Source: Caenorhabditis elegans
Taxonomy: Eukaryota; Nematoda; Chromadorea; Rhabditida; Rhabditidae
Direction of reading: 5' to 3'
DNA length: 64,000 nt
Assembly: GCF_000002985.6 (NCBI RefSeq)
Contig: NC_003280.10
Span: forward strand, 11,962,501 to 12,026,500
Both the position numbers and the translations under genes were made by a program. Below the pieces are notes generated by a model, which did no database searches, was not told the origin of the DNA, and was given only the letters and a program-made list of their open reading frames with translations. Positions 11,167 to 23,900 of the stretch are shown piece by piece (the first letter of the stretch is position 1; the number at the start of each line of letters is the position of its first letter).

Positions 11167-13541
11167 TTTTGGAGGCGATAGAATTATTGTTGGCTCCCGC
11201 GGAGCACACACGCTTTTATACCCCCTAATTGGCTAAAATATTCGCGAATTTTCGAGGGAAATTGCCTGAAATTTGAGTGGAGGCCCTATATGAGATGTGT
11301 GTTCGATGAATATGTAATTTGAGAAAAATAATTGTTTATTTTGTGAGAAATATAATTATTTAAATTCGTTAAATAAGTTTCATGAAAGTTTTTACAGTAG
11401 AAAAGCTAAAAAATCGATATATTATGGATTTTTGAAGGCATTCAACGGTGAAAAATTGAAATTTAGTGAGTTTTTGGAAAAAAATTTGGGTGAGAATTTG
11501 TATAATTTTTGAGTAAAATAAAAAGTGGGGGAAATTAATAATTTTTATCCGTTGGTGTGTCGTTGCAGTCGCGTAGGGGGTTCCTTGCCAGTTGTTTCTC
11601 TGAAATTTCAAAAAAATTATTTAGTTTTTGACTGGCAACGAGCTCGTACGCGTCAAAAAAATACGATGAGAACAAAAAAAAACAAGGAGAGGGGTATGCG
11701 CCTTTAAGATAAGGATACGGTAACGGGGGGGAGGTCACTGGTCTCGACACGACAGTTTACTGCGAAAAGGTGTGCGCCTTTAAAGAGTACTGTAGTTCTC
11801 AATTTCACGTGTTTAAAATCGTTTTTTCATAGTTTTACAAAAAAAACATTTGGAAATTCGTCAGCAATCTAATTTGTAAACTACAGTACTATTTAAAGGC
11901 GCACAACGTTTTTTTCCCATTAAACAAACATTTGTCGTTAACGTTTCGAGACCAAAAAGTCGCGAAATTTAGTACCTGAGTAATAATAAACTAGGAAAAC
12001 CTTGACTAACTACCGTATCAGAATTTAAAGGTGCATGTTTCATAAAGAAGCGTCTAGATAATACATTTTTGAAGTTGAAAACCCCCTAATTTTTTAAAAA
12101 TTTACAGTTTTTCCAAGTGATAGGTAATTTTGCATGACGTGATGATGATGATTCAGAAAATAAACCGCAAATGATAAGAAATTATCAATAAATGTTAGCA
12201 AAAGTGATTACGGTATTCCGAATACTAAAAAAACAAATTTTTTTCCTAAATTTTTTAATTTTCCCAAAACCATAGCCAAAGTTGTAATTATTTTTGAATT
12301 CCCGCTTCACCGAATAATTCAGACATTTTTCCGCAAACATTGCGATTTTTAGGTAAATTTTCGAATTTCAGCGAAATTTCTCATGGTTATCCAGGCTTTT
12401 TTTACGAGAAAATACCAGAAAGTTTGAAAAAATTGAAAAACTAAACAATTTTTGCGGGTAAAATCCGGGAAATCGAATTTTGAAAAATCTGAAAACGAAA
12501 TCTTACCAAAAACAGAAATTATCCCAATTTCTTAGATCAAAAATCTAAAAAATCTGGCGAACTCGTGTGATCTCTTTATTATTTGAAACTCGCCGCGATT
12601 TTCAGATTCCAAATCTTCTCCCATTTCTATTAAATTTTGCTCCGACATTGCAACAAAAAACACACAAAAACAAGTATTCATATATATTTTTAATATTTTA
12701 TTAAGCATTTTTTTCCAATATTTTTAATTTTAATGTTTTTTTGGGGGTTTTTTTCGTTTCGTCTAACTTGTTCTTCTCATTTGTTATATTATTTTACGAA
12801 GTGACCGTATCGTTTTACTATTTCATATGAAGTTTGGAGATGGTTTAGGGTGTGTGGATTGGTGGAAAATGGTGTGAAAATCAGAAAATATAGATTTTTC
12901 AAGTTTAAAATCAAATTTTGAAGCGAAAATTGCAAATTTTCCGTAGGAATTTCAAATTTTCCCACCACTTCCGGAGGAGTTATGTGAAAATTCGAAAAAC
13001 AGCTGAAAATCTGAGAAAAATGTTGTATTAAAGTATATTTTATAGCGAAAATTTCGAATTTTCCCACCATTTTCACCTATCGACACGTCTAGAAAGGGGA
13101 CTTTCAAAATGAAAATTGTACTGTTCAGCGCAAATTAGCGAGAGCATTGTTGGGGGAGGAATTTCGCCCGTAAACTAACACACCCGTATTCAGGGGAAAG
13201 ATTGGCGAGGGGGGTTGATAGGGGGAAAGGGGGGAGGCGTTCTTTAAAACTCTGGCGGCACCGCTTTTGAAAAACAAAATAATAGAAACACAAGAAAAAC
13301 GACAGGGAAATATATGACGGCTAAACAGTCTAAAATAGAGTAAATTTGGCGTGTTCGTGAAGTGGGAATTTGGCCGGCAATACTTCAGACATCCTCTTCT
13401 TCCCATTATTTACAGTACATTAGGAAGAAGAAAACGGAAAATTGCAAAAACGGGCAAAAACGACCACCACAGCAGCTGAAGACGTTGACTAAAATGACGG
13501 ATTTTGAAGATTTTTGCAGAGAAACAAAATGGCCGAAGATC
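11167..13541. other. 2.4 kb without a supported coding exon
   Basis: It lies between the acbp start and the last exon of the coiled-coil gene. It holds the promoter of the acbp gene near 11170-11300, the fold-back element at 11740-11953 and, nearer 13541, the likely long 3' UTR of the coiled-coil gene. A minus-strand poly(A)-like region is at about 12660-12720. Open frames here are short and have no codon-like character. Confidence 0.5.
11740..11953. repeat. Fold-back element, GTGCGCCTTTAAAG family, copy 1
   Basis: The left end GTCTCGACACGACA with GGTGTGCGCCTTTAAAGAGT faces right-arm CTACAGTACTATTTAAAGGC and the end GTTTCGAGACC. The same arms are found at 44806-45110 and 45240-45531, so this is one family with three copies in the window. 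Confidence 0.9.
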
Positions 13542-15692
13542 TCAATAAAAGTAGCTTCTTCCATAGAATCCGGCCGCCATCTCCTCCTCCTCATCATCCT
13601 CATCATCCTCGTACACCACCTCCTGTTCTAAATATGCCGAAAGCACCGCGTGATACAACACGGGCCGTTGACGTTCATAGGATTCGCGCAGCGATCTGGC
13701 TTTTGACGTCACCTCCTCGCACTGAAAAATTAATGAATTAATTTCGTGATTTTTTTAGAATTTCAATAGAATTTTGAGTATATATGGTGGGGATTATATA
13801 TGCAAGACAATTTCAATTTTAAGGCAGAGTTTCGAGTTTCAACGTGGGGAATAGCTCGAAAATGCTGAAAAAAACCTCGATTTTAGCTAAGTTTGCTAGA
13901 AAAAATCTACGGAAATCTATTTTAAATCGCGAAATCTTTTTAAAAAATCTTGAAAATGCGAAAAATTGCTCAGAAACTATGGTAAAACCAACGATATTTG
14001 TGGAAAATTGATCTAAATTAGTTTTTTGAACAAATATTCACAAATCTCATTGGTTTACCAAACAGTTTCTGAGCAAATTTTTCGTTTTTTTGTACATTTT
14101 AAACAGATTTCGCGATTTCAAAAGGGTTTAAGTGGATTTTTGGTAGAAAAAATAGCTAAAACCTAGGTTTTCCACAGTTTTTGAGCTATTTCCATTGCTG
14201 AAATCGTCGTCTGCTCTAGCAAAAAATACGGGGCTTATCTGTTGATTTTTATGTGTATTTCTGTGTAATAACACGCATCTATCCAGGGTTTTTGGTATAA
14301 GGAATCTGAAAATTGTGATTTTCGATAGGTGTTTTAGTGTAATTCAGGTACTTACAGGGCCACACTGTTTGCTTCCCATTTTCTCTCACTCTGCCTAAAC
14401 TTTCTGGAGGGCCAATGTCTGTAGGATATCGAAATAGTTTTTGTTTTCAAACTCCAAATTGTAATTTTCCCAATTTTACAAGGCTAGAAAGTGCTAAGAA
14501 CTAGAAAATTGGGCAAAAACCCACAAAAATTATGTATTTTGGTGTAATATTCCAGTTTTCAACACTTTTAAGCTAGATATTCGGTCCTTCAACTCACCAA
14601 AATAGCGACTTGGCTGTTGCCCGCGAGCAACTCTTCCCTTTCTCTTTGAAAACGCTCAACTCGGGCCTTGCTCTCCGCTAACCGTTGTTGGTATTTTTTG
14701 TCGATCTGTAGAGAATTTAAATATTATTTTTCGCGAATTTTCCAGAATCTCCGCTAAGCAGAAATATCAGAAAAACTTTAACCACCTTTAATTTGACGAG
14801 CCGCAACTTCGACGCCGCTGAAGAGGTGCTAGTGGCGAACCGCTTCGCGTATTTTTTACCGACTGGAATGTGGATGAATTGAGCATTTTTGAGTTGGGGA
14901 TCCTTTTTGATATCTTACCATTGAAGAGCTTGCGCGCCGTCGATCTGCGGAAGGTTGCGGATTTCTTAGTTTTCGAGAGTCTGCGGACTCTTCTCGCGGA
15001 GCCAGTTGAGGAGGAGGAGGTGGAAGAGGTTGGTGAGGTGGCTCCAGAGGTTCTTGGTGACACTGAGGAAGAGGTGGACGGGATCGTCGAGCAATGATTA
15101 TCCGCGTACTCCACCACAATTTCGTAGACTTGTGCTGACGACATCTGGCTTCTCAGTAGCTGTAATTTCGGATTAGATGATTGGGGGGTTTTCGGGAAAT
15201 CCCCCAGAAAACGAGGTATAAAAATCGTTGGAAACGAGTTCAAAAATAAGAATATACAAAGAAAAACAAGACGGTAATAACAATTATTTAACTTTTTTTT
15301 TATTATTTTGAAAAATTTTCAATTTTTTGAGGTTTTCTCATAACAACTTATACAAGTGAATAACATAACGGGGTGGGGTGGAGGTGAGACAAAAGAAGAA
15401 AAAAAAACATTTGGTAAAAAAAAGAGTACGACGATCGATTTTTTTTGGGCATTTTCCACTTTTAAATTTTTTTTTGGAGAGTATTGGGGGGTCCAAACGA
15501 ATCCGATAGTCGCGCACTGTACAATTTTTCGTAGTTTTGTTGGGGGGGTGTATACTGTAGTTAGATACAATTTCCGAACAGAGATTCTACAAAAAGATCA
15601 AAACTAACCACTGTTTCTTCGGCGATAGGCCCTGCCTCATCACACAGGTGACTCCCAGGCGTGGCGTTTGGCTTGAGAAATAGAGGCGATAT
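13542..15692 (-). CDS. Uncharacterised coiled-coil protein with alternative C-termini
   Basis: Exons on the minus strand: 15609-15692 (open, no ATG seen), 14919-15159, 14786-14862, 14598-14705 and 13542-13721, all in phase. The first clear ATG is at 15144 (MSSAQVYEIVVEYADN). Next come a Ser/Thr/Pro-rich stretch, a basic stretch (RRVRRLSKTKK), a long charged helix (KLRLVKLKIDKKYQQRLAES... FQREREELLAG) and an acidic tail (EDDEDDEEEE) ending GRSYFY. The helix is probably a coiled coil. An extra exon 14395-14418 spliced after 14598 would instead end the protein with TLALQKV and a TAG. It lies downstream of the bZIP gene on the same strand. The true 5' end is unclear: exon 15609-15692 is open in phase but could be partly UTR. 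I do not recognise the family. Confidence 0.68.
13845..14205. repeat. Long imperfect palindrome in the coiled-coil gene intron
   Basis: Inner arms are ATTGCTCAGAAACTATGGT (near 13965) and TGGTTTACCAAACAGTTTCT followed by GAGCAAAT (near 14050). Outer arms include TTTAAATCGCGAAATC against GATTTCGCGATTTC, and AATAGCTCGAAAA against TTTTTGAGCTATT. It fills about half of the intron 13722-14394. Confidence 0.75.
15160..15608. other. Intron of the coiled-coil gene
   Basis: This lies between the open exon 15609-15692 and the exon at 15159. It is G-tract and T-tract rich (GGGGTGGGGTGGAGG, TTGGGGGGGT). I see no other gene in it. Confidence 0.45.
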
Positions 15693-15933
15693 CTAGAAGA
15701 AAAAGAATGACAATAAGGGGTGATAAGTACTAATACTACTACTTGAAGCTCGGCTTTTGGGCGCTGAAAATTCGAAGAAAATCGCTGGAAAAATTGATTA
15801 AATGATTAATTTTCTCTCGGCTCAAAAACCCAACTCCTGCAAATAAGTAGAGGTGGAAAATGGGGAATGCTTTGAATTCCTACACGTGTGAATTTGGGGG
15901 GCTTGATAAAAGCTTGATAAATCTGCTTGCTTC

Positions 15934-17181
15934 TCAATAACTGCTTCTCGGGTCGTTCAAATAGCTATCGAAAGCGGAAAAGTCGCCGCCAAACAGCTCA
16001 TTTCCGCCGAGATCCTCGACAAGTCGATCGGTGAACTTGCTATCCATTCTCATTTGATTGTTATCCGCACACTGCTTGCACACCTCGACAGTGGTTCCAA
16101 GTGCTCCGACATGAACACAAACTCCCGCACGTGCTCCTGGAGCCGATTGAGCCGAGCCCATTGTGGCGACGACGCGAGCGATCTGAGAGTCCTGGTCGAT
16201 GACCTTCTTGAGCTGAGTGATCTCATCGGAAGCTTTGGCAAGAGCCTTCTTCATCTTGGCGTTCTCCTCGCGAGCAAGGCGAAGTTCGGCTTCAAGCTCA
16301 GAGTTGTGCATTTGAAGTGTCGACATCTCGTTCTTCTTCTGCTCACGGTAGTTTCTCGCGTAGTTCGCCATCTTCGAGTTGCTCGTCACTTTTGAGGGGC
16401 GTCCGCGTTTTGATGATGGTGACTGAAAAATTAAGAATTAGACACTTTTTTCAATATTTAAAATGTATTTTTTTAAAGGGTCAGGGGTCCTAGAAATGGG
16501 TTATTCAATACGAAATACCCATGTATCATTCATTCAAACTTAGTTACTTCGTCTCTATAGACCATATGCGTACTGTATCCACGAGATCTGCTATTACACG
16601 GCTCCTGAAATGTTGGCTAATAAGTTGGTTGTTATAGATTTATGGGGGACTGTGGGAACTTACCCTTGCAGGGAGATGAGAGATTTTTATTGACTTTTGG
16701 CTTCATACTTTTGAAAAATGAAAAATCAATAAAAACCTCTGCTCCCTGTGTGAAATTTTAAATAAAAAATTAAATAGCTTACCTTAACAAGTGGACCGCT
16801 GGAATATGGGTTAAAGTATGGATTTTGAGTACGTCTGGCAGTTGACATCTTCAATGGCTTGTGCTCCTGCATGTATGGTGATGGTGAGGCTGGATTCTCG
16901 GATTCTGAAGGTGACATTAGCCAAGATGGCTCCAACTTTGGCTCCTCCACGGACAAAAAGCTCGGCTCTTCGTCGGTGCACACTCTGTGAGAAGTGCTTG
17001 ATGACGACGACTCACCACCGTCAAACTCTAGATTGTACTCCATGAGCAGATCTTTCTCGTACTCGTTGTTGTAAAATATGACCGGATCCTCGCGAGTCAG
17101 GAACGGATAGGGGCCCTGTGTTTCGTCCAAGAGTGCGAGCAATCGCTCCTCTTCGGACCTGAAAGTCTTGATTCCCATCAT
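15934..17181 (-). CDS. bZIP transcription factor
   Basis: Two exons, 16783-17181 and 15934-16422, join in phase to 295 codons plus TGA. The start is the double ATG at 17181/17178 (MMGIKTF); an in-frame TTG further upstream is not a start. The N-terminal half is acidic and Ser/Pro rich, as activation regions are (LLMEYNLEFDGGESSSSS, SWLMSPSESENP). The second exon opens with a basic region KRGRPSK, then NSKMANYARNYREQKK, which fits the bZIP pattern N-x2-[M/A]-A-x2-A-R. A leucine-zipper-like helix follows (LQMHNSELEAELRLAREENAK). The protein is likely nuclear, binding DNA as a dimer. The C-terminal Cys-containing segment and the acidic end (DFSAFDSYLND) are not assigned. I cannot name the family member. 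Confidence 0.86.
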
Positions 17182-17974
17182 TTTGTGTTCTTTCAAGAGT
17201 TTTTTTTTTCACGCAGAGAGAAAGAGAATTCGGATAAAAAACACGAGGATATATTGAATATTTGGCTAGAAATTAGTGCAAATTAGCTGAAAATAGCTGA
17301 AAGTCGGCGAAAATTCCAAAAAATCCCAGCAAAAATCACTGGACAATTGGAAATTCGACGGCGAGGCGATTGTTTCGAAACACGATTATACGAAACTTTT
17401 CGAAAATGTGTGCAACGCGTGCGCGTCGCGGTCGATAAGCACTCTTCGAAAACGAGTCGGTCGATGTGAGGAAGGCTTCTTCGAGAATGGAAATTTTAAA
17501 AGAAAATTGGAATCTGTTAGAAAATCAATTGAAAATCGAATGAAATATGATATATTTAACAAGTAATGTGCAAAGAATTAAACAATTTAAATTAATTTAC
17601 GTATTAAATCCAAACTTGATTTAATGCTCCGCCCACTTTTGCAAAAAAATCCAAGTTTTCAAGCAAATTTTTGATGTAAATAACGTTTTTATTTGATTTT
17701 TCAATATTTTTATTCAATTTATCGTTTTACATACAAAATAAATTGATTTTCTACCCATAATCTACAATTCGCCAGTCGATATTCCCCCAGACAATCGTGA
17801 GGTGTCCAGCAACCTGCACATCTAATTTGCTGGCAGTATGCCAGTTTTCTCTGCACTCTCCACGTTTTGTGTGGTCTCTGAGTTGCTATTATTTTTTAAA
17901 TTAAATTAAATTAATAAATCTTTATTTTCGGCGTTTTTAAAGTTTTTAAGCTAAAAAACTAGATTTTCAGCACT
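17182..17974. other. Divergent promoter region between the bZIP gene and ash-2
   Basis: No exon is well supported. The stretch 17345-17470 is GC-rich with CGCGTGCGCGTCGCGG and TTCGAAA-type inverted motifs upstream of the bZIP start. The block 17740-17890 is less AT-rich than its surroundings and contains a hairpin (CCAGCAA/TTGCTGG). The ash-2 start follows a TTTTCAG acceptor at 17970. Confidence 0.5.
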
Positions 17975-20900
17975 ATGAGAAGCTCAAAAGGAGGTCGGGG
18001 ACGTCAAGCGGCGCCAAAAACCGCTCCAACCACTGTCTGCTACTGGTAAATTATTTATTTTTGCTTAAAAATCATATTTTATTTACAAAAAAAACATTAA
18101 AAAATGCACTAAATTCAAATTTTCCAGCGACGGAAAGCGAGAGCTTGGCTCAGTGGAAGTAGTGTGCTCGACGTGTCTCAAATGGTTCCACGGACGATGT
18201 CTAAAAGAGTTTCACGAGTTGTAAGCCCGAATTCCGCAGTAAAAACCTGCAAAAATCGCAAAAAGTTCCAGAAACAGCAACGGCGTGCCTTTCATGATTT
18301 GCTACACGTTCACCTGCAAACAATGCCGGCCGACGGCCGAAGATTGGAAGGCTAAAAAGGCGGATTTAGTGCAAATGTGTGTTACAGTGCTCGCCACACT
18401 GTCCGCCGAGCGGCTTAAAGCCGACGGAAAGCTCTCGGCTGAGCATGTTCCAGAGGATTTTACATATTTAAGTCTGAAAGATGAAATTGTGCCATATATG
18501 AATGAGAATTGGTATATGCTCACTGCAATCAAGCAGAAAAAGGAATGGCATCAGAATTTGGCGCCAACTTTGCTCAAAGAGAAGAATATTTTCGTGGTAC
18601 GGGAAGATTACTCGTTAAAAACTGAAAAAATCCCAATTTTTCTTCAAAAATTCTGAAATAGTTATGAATTGGGTTAAAGTGAATTTTTTGTGAAAATTTC
18701 GACCAATTTCCACGGAATTATCGATTTTTTTTTCACACAATACTCATTTCAAGTGAAAAAACCTTCAATTTTTCCGAAAAAAGCTCCGGAAAAAGCCTAA
18801 AGTTGGTCAGAAATGGAATAAAAATTATTACTTTCTAGAAACTGTAAAAATACTATTTTTAACTTAAAAATGTGTAATTTTTGTCGAAAAAACTCCAGAA
18901 TGCGCCGGAAATTAAGTACATTCATTTGAAAAAAAAAAATTAAAAATCGCGCATTATATTTGAATTGTTAAAAAAAATTTAATTTTCCCCTGGAAAATTC
19001 CTTTAAAATTGCGCTATTATCGTTTTAAAAATGCAACAAAAAAAAACTAAGAAAGCCGGATTTTCGTTTAATAATTCACCTTTATTCAGAAAAATCTTCA
19101 AAAATTGACATTTTCATAGAAAAAAAAATTTTCATCAAAAATTACTCAAAATTGGCTATGTTTTCAGAAAAGTCGCAAAAATTGAAAAAAATAACGTTTA
19201 GAGGCTGAATTTTTACCACAAATTGCGCCAAAAGCAATTTTTTTTTGAGAAAAATTTGCAAAAAATCTTCAAAAAATTGACATTTTCAATAAAAAAATTA
19301 AAATATACAAAAAAATACAATTTTTCGTCAAAAATTACTCAAAATTGGCCTTTTTTGGCTGAAAAGTCACAAAAATTAGGCTGATTTTACCACAAATAGC
19401 ACCAAAAAAAAAATTTTAAAGAAAAATTCGGAAAAATCATCAAAAATTGACATTTTCTAGGATTTTTCTGGATGAAACAAAGGAAATTTTCACTTTTTTG
19501 CTTCGAAGCCATAAAAATTCAATATTTTTGCAGCAACACAACGACGATGATGATCTATTTGCATTGGCAGAAAAGAATTTATCACTTCTAGGACCACTAC
19601 ACGAGGCAGTTAAACTAATCGGAAAACGTCCAATCGAAAGGGAAAACCGTGAGCCACGTCATATTGAGCTTCCACCGATTGAGGGACCGAAAACTCGTGG
19701 AGCATCGAAACGCCGGCACGCCGAGGCTCCGGTGACCGGAAAAAAGCAGAAATTGTACGGAAATTCTGTGAAAAATCGAGAAAAATATCAGTTTTTAAGA
19801 AAAAAAATTCGGAATTTTTTCTATGAAAATCAATTTACCATTTTTAATTTTGCAAGGAAATTTTCCATTTTTTCTATTGAATTCACCTGATACTTGACGA
19901 ATTTTATTCCAAAAATCTACGGAAAAATTAAAAATTTTGAGAAAAAAACCGAAGTGTTTTTTGAGAATTTTACATGAAAAATTCAAATTTTTGGAAAAAA
20001 AAAACAGAATTTCACTTCAAAAACGTTGTGAATTTTTTTTTTCAATTTTACATAAAAATTGCTATTTTCTAACAAATTTTAAAGTGCTCAATGCAAAAAA
20101 TGGATTTTTTCTGCGAAAACTGTTCAAAAATTAAGTATTAATGGATTTTTAGTGAAAAAGTTGTTCGGAAAAATGTCTATTTTGGGTAAAATTTCCAAAA
20201 ATTCGAGTTTTCGAGTGAATTTTCGGGAAAATTTGATTTTTTTAGCGCAAAAACGGAAATTTTCCAATAAAAATTTATAAAAATTTTGCATTTTGAGGGG
20301 CGAAATTAAATATTAAAAAACGTTTCGAACTTAATTTTTGTAAAATTATTTTTAAAGAACATTTATGTAAAAAAAACCCAAAAACCTTTTACAATTAAAA
20401 AAAATTCGAGTCTTCGAGTGAATTTTCAGGAAAAAAAAAACTATTTTTATTAGTTCAAAAATTGAAATCTTTTGATTTTTCCCCTCTAACCATTCTTAAG
20501 AACTTCCAGAGCAGCCGACTATTCATCAACTGCAGCTCCAAATGGTGTTCAGATTGATATACCATTCAGTAAGGACAATTATCGATATTATCTCACTGAA
20601 GTCGATCCAAATGTACCGGAAGAGTGAGTTTTTATTTAAAAATTTGTCTGGAATTGTTGAAAAATCGCCGGAAATCTGATTTTAAAAGAGGAAAACGACA
20701 AAAATGTTTTAAAAAACCCCTATTTATGCTCCTGATACCGAATATAAATGTGAAAAAATTCCACAAAATTCCCCAGATTTTATATTAATTTTTGAAAATC
20801 CGAAAATCCATTGATTTGTTAAATTCAAACGACAAATTTTGACTGATTACCGTGCCGCAGTTGTGTGGATTTACGAGATTAATATTTTTAATTCATTTTT

Positions 20901-23900
20901 ATTTAATTTTCAGACCGATTTTCCCGATTTTTCTCGCTTTTTCGTTGTTCTACATTGAAATTTTCGTGATTTCCATTAATTTATGATTTTTTTTAATTGA
21001 TTATAATGAATAAAATTACATAAAATATCGTCTCCATGTAGTTTTATTCAGTATCAGTAGTATAAAGTCATAAATTAATAGAAATCACGAGAAAAAAACA
21101 TAGAAAAAACGAGAAAAATCGGGAAAATTGGCATGAAAATTGAATAAAAATGAATAAAAAATATAAATCTCGTAAATCCACACACCTGCGGCACAGTTAT
21201 CATTCAAAATTTATCGTTTGAATTTAACAAATCAATGGATTTTTGGATTTTAAAAAATTAATATAAAATCAGGGAATTTTTTTAAGGAATTTTTCACATT
21301 GATATTCGGTATCAGGAGCATAAATAGCGTCTTTGGAAATATTTTTTGGAAATTTTCAAAAAAATATATATAAGGACTGCAGTTTTGAAATTTTGGCATT
21401 TTCCACCTAATTTAACTTGAAGGCGGAGTTCGGAAAATGAGAATTTTACTTTAAAATGCTCAAACTAGTCCCAAATGCCGAATAACCACAAAATAAAAAC
21501 GAAAAAAAAACATTAAGTTTGAAAAAAATGCAGCTGCCTTTGATGAAATTTCAACTCTCGCTAATTCCTAATTTGAGTTATCGCGCTTTTCTCCGCGCCG
21601 CACTCCGTAGAAGTGCATCAACGATATTTTCTTCACTTCCGACGCGTTACGTCTTTTCGATTGGGAATTACGAAAAAATAAAAATAAAAAACAAGAATTA
21701 ACGTAGCGCGTCGGAAGTGAAGAAAATGTTGATGCACTTCTACGGAGTGCGGCGCGGAGAAAAGCGCGATAACTCAAATTAGGAATTAGCGAGAGTTGAA
21801 ATTTCATCAAAGGCAGCTGCATTTTTTCCAAACTTAATGCTTTTTTTTTCGTTTTTATTTTGTGGTAATTCGGCATTTGGGAATAGTTTGAGCATTTTGA
21901 AGTAAAATTCTCATTTTCCGAACTTCGCCTTCAAGTTAAATTAGGTGGAAAATGCCAAAATCTCAAAAACTGCAGCCCTTCTATTAATTTTTTTTTGAAA
22001 ATTTGAACGTTTCTATAGACCCTATTTATGCTCCTAATACCGAATATTAACGTGGAAATTATCCAAAAAAATTCCCTGATTTTATATTAATTTTTTAAAA
22101 TCTCTAATAAAAAATCCAAAATTTCAAGGAATTTCATATATTTGTATTTTTTGCAGCCCAGCATGGAATCAAAATCAATCATCAGCGTATGTGATACCAT
22201 CATTTCATTATCGAGAACTATTAAATCCAACAGTAAATGTATCATCAAATGATCGTGCATTTCAATTATCGATTAATGGAAATTCAATAACTGGATTTGA
22301 AGGATATTCAATGGCACGTGCAAGTCATGGTGTATCTAAAGGAACATGGTATTTCGAAGTTAATTTTGATGATCAACCTGATGATTCACATATTCGTATT
22401 GGATGGAGTCAGTCTTATGGTGAGAAGCAGAGATTTTTGAGAATATTTAGAAAAAAAATAGAGAAAATCCCAAAAAAATAGAGACGTTTTTCGACAAAAA
22501 AATATCGAAAAATGTGGAAAAAATTGAAAAATTTGTGAAAATAGAGAAATTACTGAAAATTCGAATTTTTAAACCAATTTTTGGTTAAAAATTTTTTGCT
22601 TCTAATAATGAAAAAAAAATTTCGTTCGAAAAATATTCGGAAAAATAGAGGCACCACGTTTTGAAGATCTGTTCAAAAACAAGATCTACGAAAACAAGAT
22701 CTACATTTTCAGTATCTGGCACCGTGCCAACTGCGGTTTTCTCGATGAAAAACGAAACAACGATGTTCCGGTGTTACGCGTCGCGTGTCGTTAAGCGTTT
22801 CTTCTAGAAGAAAATTTCAAAAAAAAATCTTTCTGAACGCTAAACTAGACGCGACGCGTAACATCGGAGCATCGTTGTTTCGTTTTTAATCGAGAAAACC
22901 GCAGTTGGCACGGTGATACTGAAAATGTAGATCTTCTTTTGGTAGATCTTCTTTTTGAACAGATCTTCAAAACGTGGTGCCTCGAATTTTTGCTTCTAAT
23001 AATGAAAAAAAAGATTTCGTTTGAAAAATCACGAAAAAATACTTTTTTGTATTCTTTTTTTCTAAAAATTCAAAAAAAAAATAGAAAAGTACGAACGAAA
23101 TGTAAAAAAAGAGTGATTTTCAATGCAAACTTATTGAAAAACTGTAGAAATTTGTTATTTTGCCAAAAAAATGACAAAAAAAAGTTAAATTGGAATTTTT
23201 TTTTAATTTTCATGAGAGAAAAATAGAAACATTTTTCAAAAAAAAATTGACGGGAAATTTTTGGAAATTTGAATTTTTTAGACAAAAAAACCGAAAATTT
23301 TTGGAAAACAATTGCTTTTACAAAAAAAGTCCCGATTTTGACAAGAAAATCAAATTCCCTTTAAAAATTAGAGAAATGACCAGAAATTATTGAAAAATTG
23401 ATTTTTTTTTTCAAATTAAAAAATTGGAAAAAGACAAACTTGAACTTGAAATATTTATTAATTTTTGTTTAAACAAAGCATCCCTGCAAGCATGTGTTGG
23501 ATACAACAAATTCTCATATGGATGGCGATCGAAACACGGAACGAAATTTCATGAGGCAAAAGGAAAAAAGTATCATTTTGGAGGTTTTAAGGTAAGGTAA
23601 CTTTTGGGGAAAAAATTAATTTTTTTAGAAAAAAAAATTAATAGGGTTCTTCACAACTTGTAAAATTTCTAGAATTAAAAAAAAATTAACATAAAATGTT
23701 CGATTTTTCGATTCTCTGGAAAGTCGAAAAATCGAAAAAAAAATGTTCAGAAAATTGATTTTTTTTTTTAATCTAATTTTGCTTATATTGATTTAAAAAA
23801 AACATAAAAATGCTTGAAAAAAGTTAGATTTTAAAAGGAGGCTTCTGATACCGAATATCAATGCGAAAAAAAATCGAAAAATTTCCCTGATTTTATATTA

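Noticed and set aside
21519..21876. Matching open frames on opposite strands containing [14 protein letters not shown]
   Set aside because: They are the two arms of one palindrome, so the same peptide appears on both strands.
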